From contig QAMI01000013.1 of assembly GCA_003150395.1 (NCBI GenBank), forward strand, positions 1 to 25,360: a DNA stretch of 25,360 nt. Reading direction: 5' to 3'. Positions 5,948 to 13,216 of this stretch are shown here, one piece after another. The position numbers and the translations under genes are program-made. Within the stretch, counting starts at the first letter, position 1. The number at the start of each line of letters is the position of its first letter. The notes beneath the pieces are model-generated. The model did not search any database. It saw only the letters and a list, made by a program, of their open reading frames with translations, and was not told where the DNA came from. Origin of the DNA: Candidatus Gastranaerophilales bacterium (GTDB lineage Bacteria; Cyanobacteriota; Vampirovibrionia; Gastranaerophilales; Gastranaerophilaceae).

Positions 5948-5971
5948 AAAGAGCGAAAATATTCGCTCTTT
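5948..5971 (-). terminator. Rho-independent terminator after the 44-residue ORF
   Basis: AAAGAGCGAA (5948-5957) and TTCGCTCTTT (5962-5971) form a perfect 10-bp stem with a 4-nt loop. On the minus strand it is followed by TTGTTTTC. A smaller hairpin, GTGCC-acaa-GGCAC (5982-5995), followed on the same strand by AAGTTTTTG, precedes it. Together they separate the small ORF from locus 2. Confidence 0.75.
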
Positions 5972-6021
5972 ACAAAAACTTGTGCCACAAGGCACTTCAC
6001 ACAAATCCTCTTCAACAGCCG

Positions 6022-6156
6022 CTACTCTTCTATGGCTTCCTCTGTCTTTTTAATCTTTTTCACAATTCCTGTAAATTGTTCCTTTATATATAAAATGAAC
6101 AATGAAACCTCGTCCTTAAAGCTGTAAGCACCCGGCCAAACAGTATATCTGTACAT
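6022..6156 (-). CDS. Small ORF, 44 residues, unknown function
   Basis: The ATG at 6154-6156 is preceded by AAAGGAG (6167-6173) at 10 nt. The peptide starts MYRYTVWPGAYSFKDE, has a central amphipathic stretch VSLFILYIKEQF, and ends in a Lys-rich then Glu-rich tail (KKIKKTEEAIEE). Two hairpins with T-rich tails follow the stop codon, so the unit has ribosome site, ORF and terminator in order. I recognise no family. The helix could lie on a membrane surface or bind a partner protein. It is a short ORF without known homologues, so confidence is moderate. Confidence 0.5.
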   Translation of the reverse strand: MYRYTVWPGAYSFKDEVSLFILYIKEQFTGIVKKIKKTEEAIEE

Positions 6157-6184
6157 AAAGTTTTTACTCCTTTATTCTAACCTC

Positions 6185-6198
6185 TAACAAATTTGTTA
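6185..6198. promoter_or_regulatory. Perfect 14-bp palindrome upstream of the 44-residue ORF
   Basis: TAACAAATTTGTTA is its own reverse complement and lies about 30 bp upstream of the small ORF's ATG. It is a candidate operator for a dimeric regulator. No confident -10/-35 pair was found around it. Confidence 0.35.
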
Positions 6199-6316
6199 TC
6201 GGTTTTAAAAAGAACAAACTTTAGTATTTTAGTTTTAATATTACGAAAACTTTACAAAACAACCGTCTTTAAATACTTCCCCAAATCCCTGTGTGACGCG
6301 GGTCCGTATAAAAGCC

Positions 6317-6697
6317 CTATGCAAACAAAAGGTTCTTATAATTTTCTTTGAGCTGACACATTGATTTTTGTAAAAATTCAACATTATATTTATCAGCAAT
6401 GCGTTTGATATTCGGGGCAGCCGAAATAATTATTATACGGCTGTTTTCATACTCTTTATATGTTTTAATTTGTTTTATAAACCATTCGCCTGCGTATAAA
6501 GGCAAAAAATCGCTTTCCATTTGCATATCTGTGAAAATAATATCATACGGCTCGTCAATGTTTGCCGTAATTTTTTCCAAGCCTTCTTTCGCACTTTTCG
6601 CGGTTTCAATGACCGTTTCGGCATCAAAAAGACCGTTTAAAACGTTAACGTGATAATCTATCCAGCCTGTTGAATCATCGGTTACTAGAATTTTCAT
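6317..6697 (-). CDS. Stand-alone response-regulator receiver domain (CheY-like)
   Basis: The 126 residues form one receiver domain. The acidic pair is D7-D8, the phosphoacceptor D57 is in IIFTDMQME, the switch Ser is S92 in IIIISAAP, and the conserved Lys is K111 in FLQKS. There is no output domain, so it should signal by protein contact or in a phosphorelay. No histidine kinase is adjacent. The Shine-Dalgarno is weak. It lies downstream of the Hsp20-like membrane gene but is separated from it by a strong terminator, so it is probably a separate unit. Partner and output cannot be predicted. Confidence 0.9.
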   Translation of the reverse strand: MKILVTDDSTGWIDYHVNVLNGLFDAETVIETAKSAKEGLEKITANIDEPYDIIFTDMQMESDFLPLYAGEWFIKQIKTYKEYENSRIIIISAAPNIKRIADKYNVEFLQKSMCQLKENYKNLLFA

Positions 6698-6718
6698 AAG
6701 CTTACTTTAACATAAAAA

Positions 6719-6739
6719 CGGCCGGACTTTAACCGGCCG
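6719..6739 (-). terminator. Bidirectional-type terminator after the alpha-crystallin gene
   Basis: CGGCCGG (6719-6725) and CCGGCCG (6733-6739) form a perfect GC stem with a 7-nt loop. T runs follow on both strands: TTTTTA on minus, TTAATTTTTTT on plus. It lies 11 nt past the stop of the gene at 6750. Confidence 0.85.
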
Positions 6740-6749
6740 CTTAATTTTT

Positions 6750-7298
6750 TTAATCTACGCCAATCGGGACAACAATAATATATCTGTCGCCTTCTTTAAA
6801 CTTGCTCATTTCACTCAGGTTAGCCTCTTCAGGGAAAATAAAGCTTTGCGTGAAACGGATTATGGAATTTTTGTTGTGCTTTTTTGTTTCACCTGCCGCA
6901 TTTATTGTCAAAGTGTTGTTTTCTGCTGTAACTTCAACATTTTTTTCATTGTTATCAAACGGCTTCAGGTTAATGATAATTTTGTAGGCATCATCGCCTT
7001 TTTCAATGTGCACAATCTGGCCTGCTTTGTGTTCAAGCATTCTTCCTTTTGCAAAGTCCCTGTCAGCCATTTTTTGCATTTGGTGGGCTTCTCTGTGCAT
7101 CATTCTGTCCATTTTCTTCATCTGTACAACCGGATCAAGCATTCTTTTGTAGTGCCAGTCTGTTACAACATAAAAAGCCGCAAATGCCCCCAAAAATGTT
7201 AGCAGACCGGTTAAGATATGTTTCCATACTGGATGTCCGCATAAAAAACAGTTGTCATGGTTGTGTTCATGATGGTGTTCATAATTGTTTTCGTCCAT
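6750..7298 (-). CDS. Membrane-anchored alpha-crystallin (Hsp20-like) domain protein with His-rich N-terminus
   Basis: The 182 residues start with a short His/Cys-rich tail (EHHHEHNHDNCFLCGH, about 7-22) that could bind metal. A membrane helix follows (ILTGLLTFLGAFAAFYVV, about 28-45), then a basic, Met-rich helical region (about 50-90), then a C-terminal domain (about 95-180). That domain has the beta-sandwich pattern of small heat-shock proteins (YKIIINLKPF, VEVTAENNTLTINA, IIRFTQSFIFPEEANLS, YIIVVPIG). Small heat-shock proteins are normally soluble, so the anchor is unusual. AAAGGAG precedes the ATG. It may chaperone envelope proteins. Another Hsp20 gene begins at 25146. Confidence 0.75.
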   Translation of the reverse strand: MDENNYEHHHEHNHDNCFLCGHPVWKHILTGLLTFLGAFAAFYVVTDWHYKRMLDPVVQMKKMDRMMHREAHQMQKMADRDFAKGRMLEHKAGQIVHIEKGDDAYKIIINLKPFDNNEKNVEVTAENNTLTINAAGETKKHNKNSIIRFTQSFIFPEEANLSEMSKFKEGDRYIIVVPIGVD

Positions 7299-7388
7299 TT
7301 TGAAACTCCTTTCTTCTTTACTTCGTCATAATATTTCAATCAGATATAAGTTGTCTATAGCCCGGGCAGGTTAATGCATTTAACAAAC

Positions 7389-7428
7389 TTGTCAAAGTCT
7401 TAAAAATATGATATACTATACTCGGAGG
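7389..7428 (+). promoter_or_regulatory. Promoter and ribosome site of the ribbon-helix-helix gene
   Basis: TTGTCA (7389-7394), a 17-nt spacer and TATACT (7412-7417) form a strong promoter. GGAGG (7424-7428) is the ribosome site. A start-stop pair, ATG TAG (7433-7438), sits between it and the gene's ATG. Confidence 0.75.
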
Positions 7429-7439
7429 GTTAATGTAGA

Positions 7440-7631
7440 ATGGCAAAAATACTAGTTACTATGCCAGATGAATTTTTAAATCGTGTAGATGGTCTTGCAA
7501 GCAACGAGCAGCGCACCAGAAGTGAACTTATCCGCGAAGCGTTAAGAAGTTACATGCGCAAAACCACTACACATCAAATGCAAAAAGCTGAAGATAATGC
7601 CAAAATTTTGGATGACCTGTTACGGACATAG
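7440..7631 (+). CDS. Ribbon-helix-helix (CopG/NikR-type) DNA-binding protein
   Basis: The 63 residues fit the family: an N-terminal beta strand (AKILVTMPDEFL), then helices RVDGLASNEQRT and SELIREALRSYMRK, followed by a charged tail. Such proteins bind DNA as dimers through the paired strands and often act as autoregulators or antitoxins. No toxin gene follows: the next 130 bp carry no ORF of note, and the next gene is convergent. It is therefore probably a lone regulator, or an antitoxin-like orphan. The promoter and Shine-Dalgarno are strong. Confidence 0.88.
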   Translation: MAKILVTMPDEFLNRVDGLASNEQRTRSELIREALRSYMRKTTTHQMQKAEDNAKILDDLLRT

Positions 7632-7763
7632 TCCTTTCTTGCACACCAAAGTTGGCATACAAAAATTACTGGATTGGAATTAAGAAAATTTTATAAATTG
7701 TATTAATAGTCGCTGACAAAATTATATTTTGTACGGAATTTTGTTATGCGGCAAATTTTGGAA

Positions 7764-9188
7764 TTACTTAATAACTTCAATAAATTCGTAATCCTGCAAA
7801 TACGGCAGATGTTCTTCGGTTATCAATTCGCCGGGCAGCAGAATCGCAATTCCGGGCGGACATTCGGCAATGACTTCTGCTGAAATTCGTCCGATGGCCT
7901 GTGATTTTGCAACGGTTTCTTTTTGTGCGTAATAGCTGTCCTGCAAATTCATTTTTATAATAGGTGTAAGCATTGGCATATGCTTTTTGTTTTCAAGGTA
8001 GCAAATGTCAGTGTATTTTGTTTTGTCAATCTTATGAAGGCATTCAACAAGATATTTCATATCAGCCCTTGAATTTCCAAGATTGGAAAGCAGTAAAAGC
8101 CCGGCATCTGAAGCGCTTTCGACTTCGATGTTGAAATCAATCTCCAAAATTGATTCCAAACGCTTGCCTGATAATCCGTCGGCTTTTATAAATACTTTTG
8201 TGATGTCGGTTTTATATCCGAAATCCGGCTTAAGGTGATGGATATGTTCCATTGTGTCGATTTCGCGGCGAAGATATTTTGCATTTTCAATTGCACGTGC
8301 AAGCTGTTTTTTGCCGCGCTGGCTGTCCAAATTCGCGCGTGCGGCATCCAAACTTGCCAGTAAAAGCATTGACGGGCTTGTTGTGTGAAGAAGTTTCAAA
8401 GCTTTTTCAACCGCATCAACGTCAAGCATTGAATTCTGTGCAATATGAAGCATTGAACTCTGGCTCATTGACCCGCCTGTTTTGTGAAGCGAGTGAACAA
8501 CCGCATCAGCTCCCAATTGCAATGCAGGTGTAGGAAGATGTTTGTTAAAATTCCATAAACAAGCGTGTGCTTCATCAACAATCAGCGGAACATTGTACTT
8601 TTTGCAGACTGCTGAAATCGATTTGACATCAGAAACAACGCCTTCGTAAGTCGGATTTGTAATCCAAACCATTGCAATGTCATCATGCAGTTTTAATTGT
8701 TCTTCAACACTTTCAGGGCTTATGTTTCCCCAAATTCCCCAGTCTTCAAACCGGTTAGGAATGAGCCATAAAGGTTCTGCACCTGAAATTATCATTCCTG
8801 TCAAAACCGAGCGGTGGCAGTTTCTGTTTGTTAAAATTCTTTGACCTCTTTTGGTTAAACCCATTGCAAGCGCAAGGTTGCCGGCCGTTGACCCGTTCAA
8901 AAGAAAGAAAGTTTTTTTCGCACCGAATGCAGTGGCAGCAAGTTCCTGTGCTTCTTTTATCGGACCTGTTGCAGGATGAAGCGTGCCCAAACCGTCAAAT
9001 TCATCGGTTGTATCAAGAGAAAGTGCTTTTTTGCCAATTAATTTTCTGAAATCAGGCAAAGTTCCACCGCCCTTTGTATGGCCTGGAATATGAAACTGAT
9101 AAGTGGGGTTTTCATAAGCTTTTTTAAGCGCATCTACAATTGGGGCTTTTGTTTTGAGTATTTTTTCATTCTTTGTTACGTTTGTCAT
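7764..9188 (-). CDS. Orn/Lys/Arg decarboxylase-family PLP enzyme (probable arginine decarboxylase, SpeA-like)
   Basis: This is a fold-type I PLP decarboxylase making a polyamine precursor. From the preferred start the 474 residues show FHIPGHTKGGG near the N-terminus, LLNGSTAGNLA (cofactor phosphate site), VDEAHA (D205, H208) and the Schiff-base lysine K236 in HSLHKTGGSMSQ. The C-terminal domain with PPGIAILLPGE is also typical. The ATG at 9186-9188 is preferred because a TTGAAA/TATATT promoter ends 9 nt before it. An upstream in-frame ATG at 9230 would place that promoter inside the gene. Arginine, lysine or ornithine cannot be told apart from sequence; arginine is favoured because speE lies in the same window. 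It is divergent from the porin-like gene. Confidence 0.85.
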   Translation of the reverse strand: MTNVTKNEKILKTKAPIVDALKKAYENPTYQFHIPGHTKGGGTLPDFRKLIGKKALSLDTTDEFDGLGTLHPATGPIKEAQELAATAFGAKKTFFLLNGSTAGNLALAMGLTKRGQRILTNRNCHRSVLTGMIISGAEPLWLIPNRFEDWGIWGNISPESVEEQLKLHDDIAMVWITNPTYEGVVSDVKSISAVCKKYNVPLIVDEAHACLWNFNKHLPTPALQLGADAVVHSLHKTGGSMSQSSMLHIAQNSMLDVDAVEKALKLLHTTSPSMLLLASLDAARANLDSQRGKKQLARAIENAKYLRREIDTMEHIHHLKPDFGYKTDITKVFIKADGLSGKRLESILEIDFNIEVESASDAGLLLLSNLGNSRADMKYLVECLHKIDKTKYTDICYLENKKHMPMLTPIIKMNLQDSYYAQKETVAKSQAIGRISAEVIAECPPGIAILLPGELITEEHLPYLQDYEFIEVIK

Positions 9189-9197
9189 ACTGTTTAC

Positions 9198-9245
9198 AAT
9201 ATACAATAAAAAAATCATGAATTTCAACATATTTTATGCTATAAT
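9198..9245. promoter_or_regulatory. Divergent promoters of the decarboxylase and the porin-like gene
   Basis: Minus strand: TTGAAA (9222-9227), an 18-nt spacer and TATATT (9198-9203), 9 nt before the ATG at 9188. Plus strand: extended -10 TGC-TATAAT, with the hexamer at 9240-9245, 8 nt before the GTG at 9254. Neither start has a Shine-Dalgarno, so both messages look leaderless. Confidence 0.6.
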
Positions 9246-9253
9246 TAATATTT

Positions 9254-10561
9254 GTGAAGCGATTTTTTCAAATAGCCTGGATAATATTTATTTTGACCTC
9301 TTTAAGTTTTTCGGCAGCAGAGGCTAAACCGAGAAAACAAGCCCCTAAACAAGAGGTTATTCATCTTGATATTGAAAAAACTGAAAAAACTGAAGAAGCT
9401 AAGTCCGGCCGTTTTTCTTCTCTCAAGGAAAAAGAAACTGAGGAAGAATTAAAAAAAGATGCGCTTAATGATAATATTGACAAGGAGTTTTCTATTTTTG
9501 ACAACCTTGTGGATACGGACAAAGCCAGCGAGCATCCATTCAAAATTGAAGAAGAATCTTTGTTCGGGCGGATTTATAAGAAAAAACTTGAAAGAACTTC
9601 TATTCCTTCATATCTTTTAAAGGACGAGTTGACTTTCAGATATAAGAAAGGGCCTGTAGACAAAGTGCAATTTTATGGTGCATACCAAGGTCGTTTTGGA
9701 AGTTCATTTGCCGGAAGTGATTATGATACGACTTATGAAAACGGATTTGCAGAAGTTGGCGTTGTTGGAGATTTCAGAGATAAAAATACCGATTTCAAAT
9801 TGCAGTTAAATCTGCGTCCGATTTCGGGCGAATCTTATTTTCGCGGCATGATTTCGGATATGTACATAATGAACACTGCAATTCCGCATCACAAGATTAT
9901 TGTTGGTCACTCAAGAGACCAGATAGGTGTTGAAGGCGGTGCAAGTTCATATACATTGCCTTTTGCAGCCCGTTCACAGATTGCAAGGAATTTCGGTAAT
10001 GTTAGAGCGCTTGGCGTTCGAGTCGTAGGTGATTATTCACTAGTGGATTATCAGCTTGCATTAAATAGTTCTGACAGATATTTCCATGAATTTTTCCCGG
10101 GAGCTGAATTCACCGGCTGGGTTAACTTTAAACCTCTGGGAAAAACCGACGGACGTTACGGAAATTTGATTATCGGAACCGGATTAAACGCTGGCCGTCG
10201 TCACGAAAACTATACTGTTGGCGGTGCTTATGTCGGATATTCTTACAAAAAATTCGCGGCAAATGCAGAATATGCAATTGCAGACGGATACAACGGCAGG
10301 AATTTTAGTTCAGATAAAGCGACAGGTTTTTATACAACTGTTTCTTACAGATTAACCAAAAGACTTCATGTTCTTGCTCGTTTTGACCAGTTCGACCCAA
10401 ATCGCGATGTCAGCGGAGATTTGAGGAGAGAATACACAGCAGGTTTAAATTATTTTATCAAAGGCCAGGCGCTTCGTCTTATTTTAAACTACGTTTTCTG
10501 TGACAATCAGCAAACCGAAGACAGCCACAGAATTATTTTGGGGACTCAAATCCTGCTGTAA
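9254..10561 (+). CDS. Outer-membrane beta-barrel (porin-like) protein with signal peptide
   Basis: The GTG at 9254 starts a clear signal peptide (KRFFQIAWIIFILTSLSFSA, cleavage near AEA-K). A charged, Lys/Glu-rich linker follows (about 25-110), then a region of alternating amphipathic strands rich in Tyr, Gly and aromatic girdles (about 115-435), for example VQFYGAYQGRF, YTVGGAYVGYSY and HVLARFDQFDP. It ends in a strand, DSHRIILGTQILL. This is the pattern of phosphate-selective-porin-like or alginate-export-like barrels. It implies an outer membrane. The substrate is unknown. A hairpin follows the stop codon. The long charged segment before the barrel is unusual and could span the periplasm or contact peptidoglycan. 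Confidence 0.8.
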   Translation: MKRFFQIAWIIFILTSLSFSAAEAKPRKQAPKQEVIHLDIEKTEKTEEAKSGRFSSLKEKETEEELKKDALNDNIDKEFSIFDNLVDTDKASEHPFKIEEESLFGRIYKKKLERTSIPSYLLKDELTFRYKKGPVDKVQFYGAYQGRFGSSFAGSDYDTTYENGFAEVGVVGDFRDKNTDFKLQLNLRPISGESYFRGMISDMYIMNTAIPHHKIIVGHSRDQIGVEGGASSYTLPFAARSQIARNFGNVRALGVRVVGDYSLVDYQLALNSSDRYFHEFFPGAEFTGWVNFKPLGKTDGRYGNLIIGTGLNAGRRHENYTVGGAYVGYSYKKFAANAEYAIADGYNGRNFSSDKATGFYTTVSYRLTKRLHVLARFDQFDPNRDVSGDLRREYTAGLNYFIKGQALRLILNYVFCDNQQTEDSHRIILGTQILL

Positions 10562-10580
10562 CTCAACAAAAAATTGAGTT
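10560..10580 (+). terminator. Possible terminator after the porin-like gene
   Basis: AACTCAA (10560-10566) pairs with TTGAGTT (10574-10580) directly at the stop codon. A second weak hairpin (GAGAA/TTCTC) follows. The T run is poor, so efficiency is uncertain. Confidence 0.4.
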
Positions 10581-10647
10581 CGCGAGAAAAATTTTAATTC
10601 TCAATTCCTGAATGCATTATGCCTTTTGAGTTTTTTCAATCCCCCGC

Positions 10648-10676
10648 TTGCATAATTTTGAAACATGCGTTATAAT
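10648..10676 (+). promoter_or_regulatory. Promoter of the zinc-ribbon gene
   Basis: TTGCAT (10648-10653), a 17-nt spacer and a perfect TATAAT (10671-10676). The leader is about 60 nt and ends in AGGAG before the ATG. Confidence 0.75.
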
Positions 10677-10741
10677 CTATAAGATAAGGAGAATTTAGCA
10701 ATAGATTTCCCTTACAAAGTACAAAATCAGGAGAACACAAA

Positions 10742-11020
10742 ATGTACCAAGATGAAAAACTAGTATGTGAAGATTGCGGAGCAGAATTTATCTTCACAGC
10801 AGGCGAACAGGAATTTTATGCAGAAAAAGGGCTTGTAAACAAACCCAAAAGATGCCCTGACTGCCGCAAAGCCCGCAGACAAAATAACAGACGCGGACAA
10901 AGAAGAATGTATGACGCTGTTTGTTCCAAATGCGGTGTGCAAACTCAAGTTCCGTTCAAACCTATTCCCGGGAAAGAAGTCTATTGCAAAGATTGTTTCT
11001 CTGCTGTGCATGCAGAATAA
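10742..11020 (+). CDS. Zinc-ribbon protein with two zinc-binding modules
   Basis: The 92-residue protein has an N-terminal module CEDCGAEFIF...CPDCRKARR and a C-terminal module CSKCG...VYCKDC. Each has two CxxC pairs able to bind one zinc. The first resembles the probable zinc-ribbon domain zf-trcl, the second the CxxC-x(n)-CxxC proteins common in this group of bacteria. A basic, Arg-rich hinge between them (RRQNNRRGQRR) suggests contact with nucleic acid. The start is fixed by AGGAG 8 nt before the ATG, and the gene has its own promoter and a strong terminator. It may be a transcription- or ribosome-associated factor, but the specific function is unknown. Confidence 0.85.
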   Translation: MYQDEKLVCEDCGAEFIFTAGEQEFYAEKGLVNKPKRCPDCRKARRQNNRRGQRRMYDAVCSKCGVQTQVPFKPIPGKEVYCKDCFSAVHAE

Positions 11021-11043
11021 TTATATTTACATAGATTCACAGA

Positions 11044-11076
11044 AAAGAGGCGAAGCCCATCAGGCTTCGCCTCTTT
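11044..11076. terminator. Strong bidirectional terminator
   Basis: AAAGAGGCGAAGCC (11044-11057) and GGCTTCGCCTCTTT (11063-11076) form a perfect 14-bp stem with a 5-nt loop. It serves the convergent genes on either side. Confidence 0.9.
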
Positions 11077-11092
11077 CAATATCGGAACTTTA

Positions 11093-11401
11093 TTAAGCCC
11101 CGATACAACTGTTTAAATATTCAATTGTACTTATTTTTTCGTCATAAAGATATTTGATAAAGCTCAAATATGCAGCATCGTAGGAAGTGATTACAAGATT
11201 TATTTCGAAACCGTCAGTACAAAAGGGTTCATAATCATATACAACATAACTGTTGTATTTACTTTTCCATTCTTTCCTTTCAATACGGCTGTTGTTTTCC
11301 TCGACTATATCTTCTAGCCAGGCAACCATATCTTTATTAACATTTTTCATTTCCATGCGATTGTATCTGCTGCAATCGTGACAATCGTTTCCCATCAGCA
11401 T
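11093..11401 (-). CDS. Unknown protein, 102 residues
   Basis: The start is placed at the ATG at 11399-11401 because AAGGAG precedes it by 7 nt. An in-frame ATG at 11434 lacks a ribosome site. The protein begins MLMGNDCHDCSRYNRMEMK, so it has one CxxC pair that could bind metal or react with thiols. The middle is charged (DIVEENNSRIERKEWKSKYN). The end (INLVITSYDAAYLSFIKYLYD) looks like a small alpha/beta fold. There are no membrane helices. I recognise no family. It shares a bidirectional terminator with the zinc-ribbon gene. Confidence 0.65.
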   Translation of the reverse strand: MLMGNDCHDCSRYNRMEMKNVNKDMVAWLEDIVEENNSRIERKEWKSKYNSYVVYDYEPFCTDGFEINLVITSYDAAYLSFIKYLYDEKISTIEYLNSCIGA

Positions 11402-11543
11402 AAAAATTCTCCTTGTCTCTGGCGGGTTTTTCATTCATATTGCAATTGTAAATGTTTTTTCATTTTAAATAATCCCCTGCAGGTATAAGAAGATGTAGTA
11501 GGTTGTGGTGATTTTTAATCCATCCTTCACACTCCTTAACCTT

Positions 11544-11587
11544 TTGCCACTCCTTTGCACATATGCTATAATTCTGTCAGAATGGAG
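11544..11587 (+). promoter_or_regulatory. Promoter of the ZorA/ZorB-like operon
   Basis: TTGCCA (11544-11549), a 17-nt spacer and TGC-TATAAT (hexamer 11567-11572) make a near-consensus extended promoter. GGAG (11584-11587) is the ribosome site before the ATG at 11597. Confidence 0.8.
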
Positions 11588-11596
11588 AACTTTTAA

Positions 11597-12502
11597 ATGA
11601 ATTTAGCACATATATTTACAGATATACCAATCCTGATTGTACTTTCGACCTTTGTAATTTCAACATTATTCTGCCTTAACAGATATTTTTACTTAAATAA
11701 AAATCTGAAAATATTCTTAAAATTTTTACAGAATTTTAAGAAAACAGACCTTAATTTCCGATTTAAAGAAATTGATGAGTGGATGACTTTGAATTCATAT
11801 GTTTCAGGTGCCTGGCTTGAATTCAAAAACACACTTGTATTTTCGGAATCGGTAGCTTTAAGAGGTAATAACAATAATGTTACATACAAAGAAGTTTCAA
11901 CGACTGTTCAAAATATCCAGACAACTGTTGACCCGTTATATTTTTTCAATGAAGAATCTTTATTGATGTCAAAATACAATCACAAATTTATTGGCTCTGT
12001 TCCGACAATTTTGACAGGTTTGGGGCCGTTGTTTACATTCTTGAACATTGCAATTGCGTTTGGTAAAGTTGACTTTGCCAGCCAGGAAAAAACAATTTCA
12101 TCAGTTGCAAACCTTATGACTTCAATGCAGGTTGCAGCGCTTGTATCAGTATTTGCGGTAGGTTCCTGTTTGATTTTTACAATTATTGAAAGGGTTACAT
12201 ACAACAATGTATGTAAAAAATACCTTTTAAAATGTCAGGAACTCATTTCGCAGCTTTTTGATAATATTTCTTCAGAAAAATTCCTGTTTGAACTGCTTCG
12301 TGAAACAAAAATTCAAAACAATAATCTCCAACACTTAATTGCAGGTATGCCGGAAAACTTCAAGGTTGCCCTCAATTCCGGAATTGCTTCAAATCTTGTT
12401 CCGTATCTTGAAAACCTTATCTTTGGTATAAATCTAATGAACAAACAAATGAAAGAGTCTGCTAAAAACAGCGGCGGTGATGTGGTAGATGATATATTTT
12501 AG
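11597..12502 (+). CDS. MotA/TolQ/ExbB-family proton-channel protein, ZorA-like
   Basis: The 301 residues contain a first membrane helix (about 10-33), a cytoplasmic loop of about 100 residues, two more helices (about 131-157 and 175-198), and a cytoplasmic C-terminal helix region. Helix 2 reads SVPTILTGLGPLFTFLNIAI, matching the GLG-x-L-x-TF-L pattern of ZorA and ExbB. Helix 3 (SMQVAALVSVFAVG) matches the small-residue channel face. The partner 12 nt downstream is MotB/OmpA-like, so the pair should form an ion-driven stator-type motor in the inner membrane. The tail is short compared with what I recall of the long coiled tail of defence-system ZorA. No flagellar gene is in the window. Confidence 0.8.
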   Translation: MNLAHIFTDIPILIVLSTFVISTLFCLNRYFYLNKNLKIFLKFLQNFKKTDLNFRFKEIDEWMTLNSYVSGAWLEFKNTLVFSESVALRGNNNNVTYKEVSTTVQNIQTTVDPLYFFNEESLLMSKYNHKFIGSVPTILTGLGPLFTFLNIAIAFGKVDFASQEKTISSVANLMTSMQVAALVSVFAVGSCLIFTIIERVTYNNVCKKYLLKCQELISQLFDNISSEKFLFELLRETKIQNNNLQHLIAGMPENFKVALNSGIASNLVPYLENLIFGINLMNKQMKESAKNSGGDVVDDIF

Positions 12503-12514
12503 AAGGGTGAATTA

Positions 12515-13216
12515 ATGGCAATAGGCGCAAAAAAAGGCGGACACGGAGAAGCTGAAGAAAACGTATTCTGGACAACAATGGCAGACTTGATGCTGGGTTT
12601 GTCAATCGTGTTTATGACACTGTTCGTTTTGGCGATGACTGGATTTACCCAGGAAACTATCAAAGTGCAGGAAACTCAGATTCAGGCGTCCCAGGAGATT
12701 GTTGAAAAGCTTAAAGAAGCGGACATAGACGCTGAAGTTGATAAATTTACGGGCAATGTAAAGATTTCTGATTTGCAATTGTTTGAGCTTAACAGTTATA
12801 CGTTAACGCCGCAAGGAAAAGCTTATCTAGATAAGTTTATTCCGATTTATATTGATACGATATATTCAAAAGAAATTTTAAGGGATAATATTACGAATAT
12901 TGTAGTTCAAGGGCACACAGACTCGCACACATTTGCCGGTTTGAAAACGGAAGAAGAACAATTCGCAAAGAATATGGAATTAAGCTTAATGCGTGCGAAT
13001 TCTGTAGCAGAGTATGCATTGAAAACAGGTTACGATAAGAAAAACAGCGAGATGCTTCGTAAAATGCTTGTTGTCGAAGGTAAAAGTTTTTCAGAGCCTA
13101 TTTTAGATGCAAATGGCAAAGAGGATTTTGCAAAAAGCAGACGTGTGGAGATGAAAGTAAGAGTTAAAGCAAGGAATTTTACAGAAGTATTCGGATTTAA
13201 ATATGGCGATAATTAA
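12515..13216 (+). CDS. MotB/OmpA-family peptidoglycan-binding stator protein, ZorB-like
   Basis: In the 233 residues a short cytoplasmic N-terminus leads into one membrane helix, WTTMADLMLGLSIVFMTLFV. D24 in it is at the position of the proton-binding aspartate of MotB/ZorB. A helical linker follows (about 45-80), then an OmpA-like domain with LFELNSYTLTPQG, VVQGHTDS, LSLMRANSVAEYAL, VEGKSFSEPI and SRRVEMKVR, all expected for peptidoglycan binding. It is 12 nt behind the ZorA-like gene with its own weak AAGGGTG site, and its last 14 nt overlap the DUF711 gene. The pair is therefore a complete motor module. Known Zorya defence needs ZorC/D or ZorE, which are absent here. Confidence 0.82.
   Translation: MAIGAKKGGHGEAEENVFWTTMADLMLGLSIVFMTLFVLAMTGFTQETIKVQETQIQASQEIVEKLKEADIDAEVDKFTGNVKISDLQLFELNSYTLTPQGKAYLDKFIPIYIDTIYSKEILRDNITNIVVQGHTDSHTFAGLKTEEEQFAKNMELSLMRANSVAEYALKTGYDKKNSEMLRKMLVVEGKSFSEPILDANGKEDFAKSRRVEMKVRVKARNFTEVFGFKYGDN

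Noticed and set aside
5763..6053. A 96-residue plus-strand frame across locus 2 and the 44-residue ORF
   Set aside because: It runs antisense to a conserved Shine-Dalgarno and peptide and through two terminators, and has no ribosome site of its own.
11597..13216. Flagellar MotA/MotB
   Set aside because: Loop lengths and helix motifs look more like ZorA/ZorB or ExbB, and no flagellar or chemotaxis operon is in the window.
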